A DNA stretch of 64,000 nucleotides, from the NCBI RefSeq assembly GCF_018881655.1, contig NZ_JACVPX010000008.1:62001-126000 (forward strand), in the 5' to 3' direction. The position numbers and the translations under genes are program-made. This document shows, piece after piece, positions 11,087-19,800 of the stretch (the stretch's first letter is position 1; the number at the start of each line of letters is the position of its first letter). The stretch is from Polynucleobacter sp. Tro8-14-1 (GTDB lineage: Bacteria > Pseudomonadota > Gammaproteobacteria > Burkholderiales > Burkholderiaceae). The notes beneath the pieces were generated by a model. It had not been told where the DNA came from. It made no database searches and worked only from the letters and a program-made list of their open reading frames with translations.

Positions 11087-12400
11087 TTATTTACGAACCG
11101 AGATGTTCGGAACCTTACGCGCTGTTTCGCCCACGTAAAGCTGACGTGGACGACCAATTTTGTACTCAGGATCAGTGATCATTTCTTCCCACTGAGCAAT
11201 CCAACCTACTGTTCTTGCCAGTGCAAAAATACAGGTGAACATTTCTGTTGGGATACCTAAAGCACGTTGCACGATACCAGAGTAGAAGTCTACGTTTGGA
11301 TAGAGCTTACGGCTTACAAAATAGTCGTCCTCTAAAGCAATCTTCTCAAGAGTCATGGCCAACTTGAACAATGGATCATCTTGGAGACCCAGTTCATTCA
11401 ATACTTCGTAGCAGGTTTCACGCATCAACTTTGCACGCGGGTCAAAGTTTTTATAAACGCGGTGTCCAAAGCCCATCAAGCGAACGCTTGAGTTCTTATC
11501 TTTTACTTGAGCGATAAATTCATGAATCTTATCTACGCCGCCATTCGCTTGAATCTCATTCAACATCTGCAAGCAGGCTTCATTTGCACCACCGTGAGCT
11601 GGGCCCCAGAGGCAAGCAATGCCAGCAGAGATCGCTGCAAAAGGATTGGTGCCTGATGAACCACACAGACGCACAGTTGAAGTGGAAGCATTTTGCTCAT
11701 GATCTGCATGCAATGTAAAGATGCGATCCAAAGCACGAACCAATACTGGATTTACTTTGTACTCTTCACATGGTGTTGCAAACATCATGCGCATAAAGTT
11801 AGCGGTGTATGACAAAGAGTTATCAGGATAGATAAATGGTTGACCTACAGAATATTTATAAGCCATCGCAACCAAAGTTGGCATCTTCGCAATCAAACGA
11901 ATTTGCGCTACTTCGCGGGCTTTAGGTTGGCTGTAGTCAATCGCATCATGGTAGAAGGCAGCCATTGCACCAACCAAGCCGGTCAATACTGACATTGGAT
12001 GCGCATCGCGACGGAAACCACGCAGGAAGAATTGCATTTGCTCATGAACCATCGTGTGGTGCATGACCATTTCTTCAAAGTCTTTTTTCTCTGTGGCATT
12101 TGGCAAGTCGCCATTGATCAAGAGGTAGCAAACTTCCAAGAAGTCACAGTTATTAGCTAAATCTTCAATTGGGTAGCCGCGATAGAGCAACTCACCCTTA
12201 TCGCCATCGATGTAGGTAATTTTGCTATTGCATGATGCTGTAGATAAGAAGCCTGAGTCGTAAGTGAACTTACCAGTCTGACCATAGAGCTTACGAATGT
12301 CGATTACATCAGGACCCACTGTCCCTTTATAAATTGGCAGATCAATATCTGGTGTTCCATCCGAAAACGAGAGTTTTGCTTTGATGTCCGATTCAATCAT
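11087..12400 (-). CDS. gltA: Citrate synthase (type II)
   Basis: Condenses oxaloacetate and acetyl-CoA to citrate, the entry to the TCA cycle. The 437-residue length and N-terminal beta-rich domain fit the hexameric, NADH-sensitive Gram-negative type. Conserved features are the [11 protein letters not shown] region and [15 protein letters not shown] around the active-site histidine. It lies 82 bases downstream of sdhE; the gap shows only weak promoter-like sequence, so it may be co-transcribed with sdhCDAB. Confidence 0.97.
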   Translation of the reverse strand: MIESDIKAKLSFSDGTPDIDLPIYKGTVGPDVIDIRKLYGQTGKFTYDSGFLSTASCNSKITYIDGDKGELLYRGYPIEDLANNCDFLEVCYLLINGDLPNATEKKDFEEMVMHHTMVHEQMQFFLRGFRRDAHPMSVLTGLVGAMAAFYHDAIDYSQPKAREVAQIRLIAKMPTLVAMAYKYSVGQPFIYPDNSLSYTANFMRMMFATPCEEYKVNPVLVRALDRIFTLHADHEQNASTSTVRLCGSSGTNPFAAISAGIACLWGPAHGGANEACLQMLNEIQANGGVDKIHEFIAQVKDKNSSVRLMGFGHRVYKNFDPRAKLMRETCYEVLNELGLQDDPLFKLAMTLEKIALEDDYFVSRKLYPNVDFYSGIVQRALGIPTEMFTCIFALARTVGWIAQWEEMITDPEYKIGRPRQLYVGETARKVPNISVRK

Positions 12401-12482
12401 TTCTAATCCTTAGTCATTCAAAAATATGATTAATACACTATTCGCTCATGCACCTATACAACTGCTGCACCAAAATACTGAA

Positions 12483-12752
12483 TTACTTCTCTCTCAGCCT
12501 TTGTAAAACCATCTTGAAAGAGTCTGTTTGCATCTCTTTCTCCAGGCTGGCTACAGAATCTTTACGACCAATCAATAAATCCATCAAGTCGTTGTCATCT
12601 AAAGCTAATAACTGGCTTAAAACCTTTCCATCTTCTACGCTTAATTGAGTGCCGTAACGCTCAAAGAAACGCTGCAGAATTAAATCGTTCTCTAGCAAGC
12701 CCCTACGAGCATCACTCTTTAAACGATATAACTCTGCATTGCCGAGGGTCAT
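12483..12752 (-). CDS. sdhE: FAD assembly factor SdhE
   Basis: Small factor that promotes covalent attachment of FAD to SdhA. The 89-residue protein has the family signature RRGLLENDLIL (the RGxxE motif, about residues 16-26) followed by FFERYG. Its ATG overlaps the sdhB stop by 4 bases (ATGA), so the two are translationally coupled. Size and position in the operon are standard. Confidence 0.95.
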   Translation of the reverse strand: MTLGNAELYRLKSDARRGLLENDLILQRFFERYGTQLSVEDGKVLSQLLALDDNDLMDLLIGRKDSVASLEKEMQTDSFKMVLQRLREK

Positions 12753-13453
12753 ACTGCCCTACGAACCATCAACTCCTTGATCTTGCCAATTGCCTTCGTT
12801 GGGTTCAAGTGCTTAGGACATACGTCCACGCAATTCATGATGGTGTGGCAACGGAACAAGCGGTATGGGTCTTCCAAATTATCCAAGCGCTGATTGGTAT
12901 CTTCATCACGGCTATCCGCAATAAAGCGATAAGCCTGCAATAAACCAGCTGGGCCAACGAACTTGTCTGGATTCCACCAGAAAGATGGGCATGAAGTTGA
13001 GCATGATGCGCACAAGATGCATTCATACAAGCCATTCAACTCTTCACGCTCTTCAGGACTCTGGAGACGCTCTTTTTCAGGAGGAGGATTGTCATTTACC
13101 AAGTAAGGCTTGATTGACAAATACTGCTTGAAGAACAAAGTCATGTCGACGATCAAATCACGCACTACTGGCAAGCCAGGCAATGGGCGCAATGTGATGA
13201 CCTTAGGCAAAGTCAACATATTGGTCAAACAAGCCAAACCATTTTTACCGTTGATGTTCATTGCATCTGAACCGCACACGCCTTCACGGCATGAGCGACG
13301 ATAAGAAATCGACTCATCTTGCTTCTTCAAAGAAATCAAAGCGTCCAACAACATACGTTCACCAGTGAGTTCTAACTCATAACGTTGCATGCGTGGAGCA
13401 GCATCGACATCTGGATCGTAGCGGTAAATTTCGAATATACGGATATCACTCAT
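12749..13453 (-). CDS. sdhB: Succinate dehydrogenase iron-sulfur subunit
   Basis: Electron-transfer subunit of respiratory complex II. All three cluster ligand sets are visible in its 234 residues: SCREGVCGSDAMNINGKNGL for [2Fe-2S], CILCASCSTSCP for [4Fe-4S], and CHTIMNCVDVCPKHLNP for [3Fe-4S]. It is peripheral on the cytoplasmic side with SdhA. It follows sdhA after 16 bases. Confidence 0.98.
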   Translation of the reverse strand: MSDIRIFEIYRYDPDVDAAPRMQRYELELTGERMLLDALISLKKQDESISYRRSCREGVCGSDAMNINGKNGLACLTNMLTLPKVITLRPLPGLPVVRDLIVDMTLFFKQYLSIKPYLVNDNPPPEKERLQSPEEREELNGLYECILCASCSTSCPSFWWNPDKFVGPAGLLQAYRFIADSRDEDTNQRLDNLEDPYRLFRCHTIMNCVDVCPKHLNPTKAIGKIKELMVRRAV

Positions 13454-13469
13454 CTTCTATCTCTTTTGC

Positions 13470-15248
13470 TTAGAAAGTACGTTCTTTAGGAGGGAAGGAC
13501 TCAACAGTGAGAGGCTTCAAGACAACTGGCTTGTAAGAAAGCTTATTTCCCTCGCTGTACCAAAGGGTGTGCTTCATCCAATTCTCATCATCGCGCTCTT
13601 GGTGGTCATCATGCGAATGTGCACCACGACTCTCTTTACGAGCTGCAGCAGAAATCATGGTTGCGTTTGCAGTCTCGACTAAGTTAGCCACTTCCAAAGC
13701 CTCAATACGTGCTGTATTGAAAATCTCGGATTTGTCTTTAACCCATAAATGCTTAGCGCGCTCTGTCAATTTAGCCATTTGACGAACACCTTCATCCATC
13801 AACTCTTGATTGCGGAACACACCAGCATATTTCTGCATGCACTTACGAATATCGTTTGCAACGTCTTGCGCGTACTCGCCTGAAGTTGAGTTATCCAACT
13901 TCGCAATACGCTCCAATGTTTGCTCACCAGCATTCGCAGGCAACGGCTTGAACTCGCGATTTTTCAGATCTAGGCCAACAATGTGATTACCGGCTGCACG
14001 ACCGAATACCAAGAGGTCGAGCAATGAGTTAGTGCCTAAGCGGTTTGCACCGTGTACGGATACACATGAACACTCGCCAATCGCATACAAACCATTGACG
14101 ATTTCATTGTGAATGCCATTTGCTGGAACAACCACTTGACCATTGATGTTCGTTGGAATACCGCCCATCTGATAGTGAATCGTAGGCACTACTGGAATTG
14201 GTTCTTTAGTGACATCAACGTTCGCAAAGTTAATACCAATCTCATATACAGAAGGCAAACGCTTCATGATGGTCTCAGCACCAATGTGTGTCAGATCGAG
14301 CACAACATAGTCACCGTTAGGACCGCAACCGCGCCCTTCTTTGATTTCTTGGTCCATACAGCGGGATACGAAATCGCGTGGGGCCAAATCTTTATAGGTT
14401 GGCGCATAACGTTCCATGAAACGCTCGCCATCTTTATTACGCAAGATACCACCTTCACCGCGGCAACCTTCTGTCAACAACACGCCTGCACCAGCTACGC
14501 CAGTTGGGTGGAATTGCCAGAACTCCATATCTTCCAATGGAATACCTGCGCGAGCTGCTAGGCCCATACCGTCGCCGGTATTAATAAACGCGTTTGTTGA
14601 TGCATCCCAAATACGGCCTGCACCACCAGTTGCCAACATCACAATCTTGGCTTCCAAAATATAGACTTGGCCTGTTTCCATTTCGAGCGCAGTAACACCA
14701 ACAACATCGCCCGCATCATCACGAATCAAATCGAGCGCCAACCACTCAACAAAGAAGTTTGTTTTAGCGCGCACGTTACGTTGATACAAGGTATGCAACA
14801 TGGCATGGCCAGTACGGTCAGCAGCAGCACAAGCACGTTGTACAGGCTTCTCGCCATAGTTTGCTGTGTGGCCACCGAATGGACGCTGATAAATTGTGCC
14901 ATCTGGATTGCGGTCAAATGGCATGCCGAAGTGCTCTAGCTCATAAACGACTTTTGGAGCTTCGCGACACATGAACTCGATCACGTCTTGGTCACCTAAC
15001 CAGTCAGATCCCTTGATGGTGTCATAGAAGTGATAGTGCCAATTGTCTTCACTCATATTGCCTAATGAAGCACCGATACCACCTTGGGCGGCAACTGTAT
15101 GTGAACGTGTTGGGAATACCTTAGTTAGCACAGCAACATTCAAGCCGGCTTCAGCCAACTGTAAAGATGCGCGCATACCGGAACCACCTGCCCCAATAAT
15201 CACCGCATCAAAACGGCGGCGTGGCAATGATTTTTTAATTGCAGTCAT
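13470..15248 (-). CDS. sdhA: Succinate dehydrogenase flavoprotein subunit
   Basis: Oxidises succinate to fumarate through a covalently bound FAD. The FAD Rossmann motif VIIGAGGSGMRA is near residue 20, and the flavinylated histidine lies in RSHTVAAQGGIG. The ATG at 15246-15248 (MTAIKKSLPRRRFD) was chosen over the in-frame upstream ATG at 15290, which lies inside sdhD; it gives 592 residues, the family norm, and follows the sdhD stop by 4 bases. Substrate-site residues around HPTGV and the C-terminal helical domain are intact. Confidence 0.97.
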   Translation of the reverse strand: MTAIKKSLPRRRFDAVIIGAGGSGMRASLQLAEAGLNVAVLTKVFPTRSHTVAAQGGIGASLGNMSEDNWHYHFYDTIKGSDWLGDQDVIEFMCREAPKVVYELEHFGMPFDRNPDGTIYQRPFGGHTANYGEKPVQRACAAADRTGHAMLHTLYQRNVRAKTNFFVEWLALDLIRDDAGDVVGVTALEMETGQVYILEAKIVMLATGGAGRIWDASTNAFINTGDGMGLAARAGIPLEDMEFWQFHPTGVAGAGVLLTEGCRGEGGILRNKDGERFMERYAPTYKDLAPRDFVSRCMDQEIKEGRGCGPNGDYVVLDLTHIGAETIMKRLPSVYEIGINFANVDVTKEPIPVVPTIHYQMGGIPTNINGQVVVPANGIHNEIVNGLYAIGECSCVSVHGANRLGTNSLLDLLVFGRAAGNHIVGLDLKNREFKPLPANAGEQTLERIAKLDNSTSGEYAQDVANDIRKCMQKYAGVFRNQELMDEGVRQMAKLTERAKHLWVKDKSEIFNTARIEALEVANLVETANATMISAAARKESRGAHSHDDHQERDDENWMKHTLWYSEGNKLSYKPVVLKPLTVESFPPKERTF

Positions 15249-15252
15249 CGAA

Positions 15253-15618
15253 TTACACTTTCCACAAAATTTGCACGGCATAGGCCGCACAGGCTACGAG
15301 ATACAGAACAGTTAACACTTGGAGTGTTAAACGAATGCTGACGGGCTTGATGTAATCCATCCAGATATCACGGATACCAATCCAGGCGTGATAGAACAGA
15401 CTGATGAACGCCAAGAGCGTCAACAACTTCATGAGTTGGTTGCTAAACAAAGCAGACCAACCTTCATAAGTAGCGCTGCCAGTAATGCAATAGTCCACTA
15501 ACAAAACAATTGTAAAAACCACCATCACTATCGCAGTAACGCGCTGGATGATCCATTCTTTAAGGCCGTAGTGCGCGCCTACAACTAAGCGCTTTGGTCC
15601 AATTTGATAAATAGGCAT
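15253..15618 (-). CDS. sdhD: Succinate dehydrogenase membrane anchor subunit
   Basis: Hydrophobic anchor that helps form the quinone and heme b sites of complex II. The 121 residues contain three predicted membrane helices (about 27-47, 62-82 and 96-116). The conserved FYHAWIGIRDIWMDYI holds the heme-ligand histidine. It lies between sdhC and sdhA, with 24 bases to sdhC. Confidence 0.94.
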   Translation of the reverse strand: MPIYQIGPKRLVVGAHYGLKEWIIQRVTAIVMVVFTIVLLVDYCITGSATYEGWSALFSNQLMKLLTLLAFISLFYHAWIGIRDIWMDYIKPVSIRLTLQVLTVLYLVACAAYAVQILWKV

Positions 15619-15642
15619 GAAATTTCCTTAAATGATGTGCGC

Positions 15643-16068
15643 TTAGTACACGCCGAATAATTTGAGACCCACTACAGCAGTCAAAGCCAAGCCGAGGAAC
15701 AAAACAAAAATGGCTGAACGATTTGCTTCAGACTTCTCAACGCCGATTTCTAAATCGAGCAAGAGGTAACGGATACCAGCACAGAAGTGGTGCAAGAAAC
15801 ACCAAATCAAACCGAGACAAATAATCTTGACCAAAATATTGCCAGTGAAAGCTTGGAATTTTTGGTAGCTCAGCTCAGATGCAAGACTCTGATCGAAGAG
15901 ATACAAAATAAATGGCAGCAAGAGGAACATCGCTGCCCCGCTAATGCGGTGAAGAATTGACACTTTACCGGCCCAAGGAAGGCGGTATTTAATCAACTGG
16001 GCAAGACCAATATTTCGGTAAACCGGTCTATCTTTTTTTACATTTTGCTGTGAATCAACCATGGGCAA
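15643..16068 (-). CDS. sdhC: Succinate dehydrogenase cytochrome b556 subunit
   Basis: Cytochrome b anchor of complex II. The 141-residue protein has the signature SILHRISGAAMF (about residues 38-49) and HHFCAGIRYLLLD (with a heme-ligand histidine), and three membrane helices. It is the first gene of sdhCDAB-E. The 138-base gap to the upstream GntR gene holds an unusual helically phased repeat and probably the operon promoter. Confidence 0.95.
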   Translation of the reverse strand: MPMVDSQQNVKKDRPVYRNIGLAQLIKYRLPWAGKVSILHRISGAAMFLLLPFILYLFDQSLASELSYQKFQAFTGNILVKIICLGLIWCFLHHFCAGIRYLLLDLEIGVEKSEANRSAIFVLFLGLALTAVVGLKLFGVY

Positions 16069-16155
16069 TCTCTATCTTTAGGTGGAGGTTCATTGTGGTT
16101 TTGTTGTATCGCAATATATTCTATTGGAAACCTTAGGGCTGGTGGGGATTTTTAC

Positions 16156-16183
16156 GGGTTTATAGGGGTTTAATAGGGGTTTT
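16156..16183. repeat. Three helically phased GGGGTTTA-type repeats upstream of sdhC
   Basis: On the plus strand GGGTTTA, GGGGTTTA and GGGGTTTT begin at 16156, 16165 and 16176, so the GGGTTT cores start at 16156, 16166 and 16177 (10 and 11 bases apart, one helical turn each). They lie about 90-115 bases upstream of the sdhC start. The adjacent sequence has possible -10 boxes but no good -35, as expected for an activated promoter. Binding protein unknown. Confidence 0.45.
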
Positions 16184-16206
16184 AACGGATATGTTCATCA
16201 ACGCAC

Positions 16207-16944
16207 TTAGTTCAATTTGTTTTCGTAATGCTGCTTTGAAGTGTCGTATCTAGCGTGACGAATTTCTACTGGTTTATTCCCGTAGGTGAAAGCCACCCGT
16301 TCTACAGAAAGGAGTGGCGCACCCTCTTCCAGATGAAGGTGTTTTGCCAGCATTTCATCGGCAGCTATAGCCTTAATTTTTTCTTCTGCGCGCACCATGT
16401 GAGTGGCATATTGCCCCTCATAAAAGGCATACATGGGACCATGCCAAGCATTGAGAACCTCGAGGTCTAAACCCTTAAAACGGGAGCCAGGCAAAAATAT
16501 CTCTTCAAAAACAATAGGTTTGCCCGCAAAACTCTGAACCCTGTCAATATGAATAACCGAGTCGCCTGCCTTTAATTTGAGCAATTCGGCCACGTAAGCG
16601 CTTGCTTTAGTCTTTTCACAGGTCAAAAATTGATTGGTCAGGTGAAATTTCTCACCAGAATCCGGGGCTAATCGTAAAAAACGATATTGCCAGTCGTCTT
16701 CTTGATGGGTGGCGACAAAGGTGCCCTTCCCTTGGCGGCGAACCAGTAAATTTTGGGCGGCCAGCTCATCAATGGCTTTGCGGACAGTGCCTTGACTCAC
16801 GGCATAACGGGCTGCGAGCTCCATTTCACTCGGAATAGCCATCCCCGGAAGCCATTCCGAGGCTTGCAAACTAGCCAAAATCATCGCCTTGATCTGTTCG
16901 TACAGAGGGCTAAATGAGGCAACAGGCAAATTCACATCAGACAA
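16207..16944 (-). CDS. GntR-family (HutC/UTRA type) transcriptional regulator, probable TCA-gene regulator
   Basis: An N-terminal winged helix (about residues 10-80, with IPSEMELAARYAVSQGTVRKAI and the wing RRQGKGTFVA) is followed by a UTRA ligand-binding domain, as in HutC-type GntR proteins. The frame extends to a TTG at 16965, but the TTG at 16942-16944 has a GGAG Shine-Dalgarno 5 bases upstream, so I prefer it (245 residues). It lies between sdhC (same strand, downstream) and divergent mdh. A perfect palindrome at 16991-17004 overlaps its likely -10, suggesting autorepression. Control of sdh-gltA and mdh is inferred from position only; the ligand is unknown. Confidence 0.85.
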   Translation of the reverse strand: MSDVNLPVASFSPLYEQIKAMILASLQASEWLPGMAIPSEMELAARYAVSQGTVRKAIDELAAQNLLVRRQGKGTFVATHQEDDWQYRFLRLAPDSGEKFHLTNQFLTCEKTKASAYVAELLKLKAGDSVIHIDRVQSFAGKPIVFEEIFLPGSRFKGLDLEVLNAWHGPMYAFYEGQYATHMVRAEEKIKAIAADEMLAKHLHLEEGAPLLSVERVAFTYGNKPVEIRHARYDTSKQHYENKLN

Positions 16945-16990
16945 ATTAACTCCAGGCCGTGTCAATTGGATAAAATTTAGGGTAATTCTA

Positions 16991-17004
16991 GTCTTATATA
17001 AGAC
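16991..17004. promoter_or_regulatory. Perfect 14-bp palindrome, probable GntR operator
   Basis: The sequence GTCTTATATAAGAC is a perfect inverted repeat of the AT-centred form typical of GntR/HutC operators. It covers the predicted gntR -10 box and ends 4 bases before the predicted mdh -35. Binding by the adjacent regulator is inferred, not shown. Confidence 0.7.
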
Positions 17005-17021
17005 ATCATTGACAGTGTAAA
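16993..17021 (-). promoter_or_regulatory. Predicted promoter of the GntR regulator gene
   Basis: On the minus strand TTTACA (17016-17021) and TATAAG (16993-16998) are separated by 17 bases. The -10 lies inside the palindrome, so bound regulator would block it. Start would fall near 16986, about 40 bases before the preferred TTG start. Confidence 0.55.
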
Positions 17022-17038
17022 GCTAAAGTCCCTACACT
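17009..17038 (+). promoter_or_regulatory. Predicted mdh promoter
   Basis: A consensus -35 TTGACA (17009-17014) and a weaker -10 TACACT (17033-17038) are 18 bases apart. The GntR palindrome lies just upstream of the -35. The leader to the mdh ATG would be about 55-60 bases. Confidence 0.55.
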
Positions 17039-17102
17039 TGAATGGATAATAGAAAAGTTTTCTTTATTTAACCCAATTAACCTTCCTTTGGAGTTCTCAG
17101 TA

Positions 17103-18092
17103 ATGGCAAAAGCCCCAATGCGTGTCGCTGTAACCGGTGCAGCCGGTCAAATCGGATATTCCCTTCTATTCCGCATCGCCAATGGCGACCTGCTGGGCAA
17201 AGATCAGCCCGTCATCCTGCAATTGCTTGAGATTCCTGATGAAAAAGCTCAAAAAGCCTTAACTGGCGTCATGATGGAGTTGGAAGACTGCGCATTCCCG
17301 CTATTGGCAGGTATGTCAGCACACTCTGACCCAATGACCGCTTTTAAAGATATCGACGTTGCCCTTTTAGTTGGCGCACGTCCACGCGGTCCTGGCATGG
17401 AGCGTAAAGACTTGCTCTCCGCTAACGCACAAATTTTCACAGCTCAAGGCAAGGCATTAAATGCAGTTGCTAAGAAGACTGTAAAAGTATTGGTTGTTGG
17501 TAACCCAGCAAATACCAATGCTTACATCGCCATGAAATCTGCTCCAGATATTCCTGCGAAGAATTTCACAGCAATGCTGCGCCTGGATCACAACCGCGCA
17601 CTCTCACAATTGGCTAGCAAGTTGAACAAGCCGGTAGCTGATATTGAGAAATTGGTTGTATGGGGTAACCATAGCCCAACAATGTACCCAGACTATCGCT
17701 TTGCAACGATCGATGGCAAGTCTGTCAAAGACTCTATCAACGATGCAGCCTGGAACAAAGATGTATTTATTCCAACTGTTGGTAAGCGTGGCGCAGCCAT
17801 CATTGAAGCCCGTGGGCTGTCTTCTGCAGCTTCTGCAGCGAATGCGGCAATTGACCACATTCATGATTGGGTTCTCGGCACTAACGGTAAGTGGGTAACG
17901 ATGGGTATTCCTTCTAAAGGCGAATACGACATTCCTGCTGAAGTGATTTATGGCTTCCCAGTTGTTTGCGAAAACGGTGAATACAAAATGATCGAAGGTT
18001 TAGAGATCGATGCATTCTCCCGCGAGCGCATGACCCACACCCTGAATGAGTTACTCGAAGAGCAAGCTGGCGTTAAGCACTTGCTCTCATAA
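17103..18092 (+). CDS. mdh: Malate dehydrogenase (NAD-dependent)
   Basis: Interconverts malate and oxaloacetate in the TCA cycle. The 329-residue protein has the Rossmann motif [12 protein letters not shown] (11-22), the substrate/proton relay LRLDHNRA, and the catalytic histidine in [12 protein letters not shown]; this is the cytosolic-MDH-like form of betaproteobacteria. The start at 17103 (MAKAPMRV) is supported by GGAG 9 bases upstream; an in-frame start 15 bases earlier lacks such a site. It is divergent from the GntR gene and near sdh-gltA, so TCA genes flank the regulator on both sides. Confidence 0.97.
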   Translation: MAKAPMRVAVTGAAGQIGYSLLFRIANGDLLGKDQPVILQLLEIPDEKAQKALTGVMMELEDCAFPLLAGMSAHSDPMTAFKDIDVALLVGARPRGPGMERKDLLSANAQIFTAQGKALNAVAKKTVKVLVVGNPANTNAYIAMKSAPDIPAKNFTAMLRLDHNRALSQLASKLNKPVADIEKLVVWGNHSPTMYPDYRFATIDGKSVKDSINDAAWNKDVFIPTVGKRGAAIIEARGLSSAASAANAAIDHIHDWVLGTNGKWVTMGIPSKGEYDIPAEVIYGFPVVCENGEYKMIEGLEIDAFSRERMTHTLNELLEEQAGVKHLLS

Positions 18093-18102
18093 GGAAAACT
18101 AG

Positions 18103-18477
18103 ATGAAGAAAAACCTTCTCGCCATTAGCCTTGTGCTTGCTAGCGCTTTAGGCGCTGCAAATGCATTTGCTGATGAGGAAGCATTTACTTGGACCTGTCA
18201 AGAAAGCAAGCAGTTCAAAACTACTGGCTCAACTGAAAAGATCCGCCTAACTTGGGAATCCAAAACGTATGATTTGGATCGCCAAACTTCATTGCCGGGC
18301 AGTCTCCGTTACAAAAATACCAACTCTGGTTTCGACCTAGTGGTGTTGGGTAACAAAGCAATGTTATTTAACATTAAAGCGGGTGTACGTCTTGCCGATT
18401 TTTGCCAAACAGCAGATATGAAATCTGGTAAGTTGCCACACCTGTTTGCTGGCACGGAACCATTCGTGCAGAATTAA
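18103..18477 (+). CDS. Secreted MliC-like protein (lysozyme-inhibitor fold, tentative)
   Basis: A 124-residue protein with a clear signal peptide (MKKNLLAIS, hydrophobic core, ANAFA; cleavage about residue 24). The mature part has FTWTCQ, then LPGSLRYKNTNSGFDLVVLGNKAMLF, cut here as SLRYKNTNSGFDLVVLGNKA, and ADFCQ: a pair of cysteines around a beta-rich stretch resembling the MliC/PliC family of periplasmic inhibitors of C-type lysozyme. Resemblance is by pattern only. It begins 10 bases after mdh with its own Shine-Dalgarno (AAGGAAA), so it is probably co-transcribed, and it is followed by a strong terminator. Confidence 0.6.
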   Translation: MKKNLLAISLVLASALGAANAFADEEAFTWTCQESKQFKTTGSTEKIRLTWESKTYDLDRQTSLPGSLRYKNTNSGFDLVVLGNKAMLFNIKAGVRLADFCQTADMKSGKLPHLFAGTEPFVQN

Positions 18478-18496
18478 TTTCTCACACTGCATCAAA

Positions 18497-18526
18497 TAAA
18501 AAAGCCGAGACTTCTCGGCTTTTTTA
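18497..18526. terminator. Bidirectional intrinsic terminator
   Basis: The inverted repeat GCCGAG-acttct-CTCGGC-like (AAGCCGAGA / TCTCGGCTT) is flanked by an A run and a T run, so it can end both the mdh transcript and the converging minus-strand gene. Confidence 0.9.
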
Positions 18527-18588
18527 TTGCTTAGTGTTTCTTTTATTTCTTTATTTCTTGATTTCTTGATTTTGCTTCTTTGTTTTAT

Positions 18589-19800
18589 TTAGTGAAACAA
18601 AGGTTGCTGTGATGGTGCATCGTCTGGCATTTCAGCATGCACTGCCTCGCCTGAGCGATCTGGGAATAAAGGTGCACCACAGTCATCACAAAGCTCTGGA
18701 TCAAACAGCATTGCATGTCGGAATACATCCTCTACTCCTGCGTCATGCAAGGCATCACAAATCTTCTTAATGGGACTCTCATCATCTGACAGGTCGTTTA
18801 AAGCGTCGTTTGCCACGCTTTCTCTGTCATACAGTGGCCAGATCACCCCATACATTACATCGGATGAACCTTTTACACTGAACGATATTCGATACTCATC
18901 TGCCTGCTCTTCTCCAAAGGCGCCGACCACACAAGATAGGCCGGCTGGCAGTATCCCGAGAGTGCTCTCTAAAAAATTGACTGCTGCGCGAATACTTAAA
19001 GGTCGGACATGCTTATCAGCCAAACGGCAGTTTGTGAAATACGCCTCTGGTAAGAGCAGCTCAAACTCACAACCAGGGAGTAGAGATGCAATTGGCTCCT
19101 GCATTGCAGTTTGCCAACCAATCAAACTCACGCCCCGCTCTTGGCGAGCCGGTGGCTCAGCCTGCCAACGGAAAATGGGGGAATCGCTCGGCGCACTTAA
19201 GGCAGCAATAATAAAACGCGGATCCGCTAATACGGCAATCGTTTCCGACATATTGCGCAATTCAAGCTTGACATCTTTTCCGGAAATTGCCGCGGTTGCT
19301 AATGCTTCAGTCAGCACGCGCGTTTGACAATGGGAATGCGGCATTTGATCAATGCTGTAAAGCCAAGGAACAATGGCTATGCGAGTATCAGTTGAAGCAA
19401 TAGCGCTATGTAGAGCCTGAGCAGTTGACTCAATAATATTGACAGGCAATGGCCCAGATGGAATCTGATAACGAGTATGCGCAACGATAGGCATTGCTAG
19501 TAACAATACATCCCAGCCCTGCCCTTCATGTTCAACCCTCAATGACTCAGCCAAGGTTTCGGCAATATCGGCAAGCACTTCAAAGGCTACCGTATTAATA
19601 CGGAAGGTTTGATCTAGAGCGGCATCAATCACGTTTTGATTTTGACTTTTGAGCAAGCGCATTAAGCGCACTTTTAGGCGTTCCTCCCAAAAGCGATCCT
19701 CGATCTGACTGCCAGATGCGGCCAAAGAAATAGCGTCAGCTACCATCTTCTCCACTTCTGGAGAATTCCGTTGCGATGCTTTAGTGCGATGCACGGCCAT
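18589..19800 (-). CDS. DUF2863-type protein of unknown function
   Basis: A 403-residue soluble protein without signal peptide or membrane helices. The N-terminus (SPEVEKMVADAISLAASGSQ, then EDRFWEERL) and overall form match what I remember of DUF2863, a family largely confined to Burkholderiales with no known function. The C-terminus has a zinc-knuckle-like CDDCGAPLFPD. Its ATG overlaps the yaaA stop by one base (TAATG), so it is coupled to yaaA. The family name is from memory; no activity can be assigned. Confidence 0.7.
   Translation of the reverse strand: MAVHRTKASQRNSPEVEKMVADAISLAASGSQIEDRFWEERLKVRLMRLLKSQNQNVIDAALDQTFRINTVAFEVLADIAETLAESLRVEHEGQGWDVLLLAMPIVAHTRYQIPSGPLPVNIIESTAQALHSAIASTDTRIAIVPWLYSIDQMPHSHCQTRVLTEALATAAISGKDVKLELRNMSETIAVLADPRFIIAALSAPSDSPIFRWQAEPPARQERGVSLIGWQTAMQEPIASLLPGCEFELLLPEAYFTNCRLADKHVRPLSIRAAVNFLESTLGILPAGLSCVVGAFGEEQADEYRISFSVKGSSDVMYGVIWPLYDRESVANDALNDLSDDESPIKKICDALHDAGVEDVFRHAMLFDPELCDDCGAPLFPDRSGEAVHAEMPDDAPSQQPLFH

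Noticed and set aside
16945..16965. Longer start (TTG at 16965) for the GntR regulator
   Set aside because: No ribosome binding site precedes it, whereas the TTG at 16942-16944 has GGAG at 5 bases.
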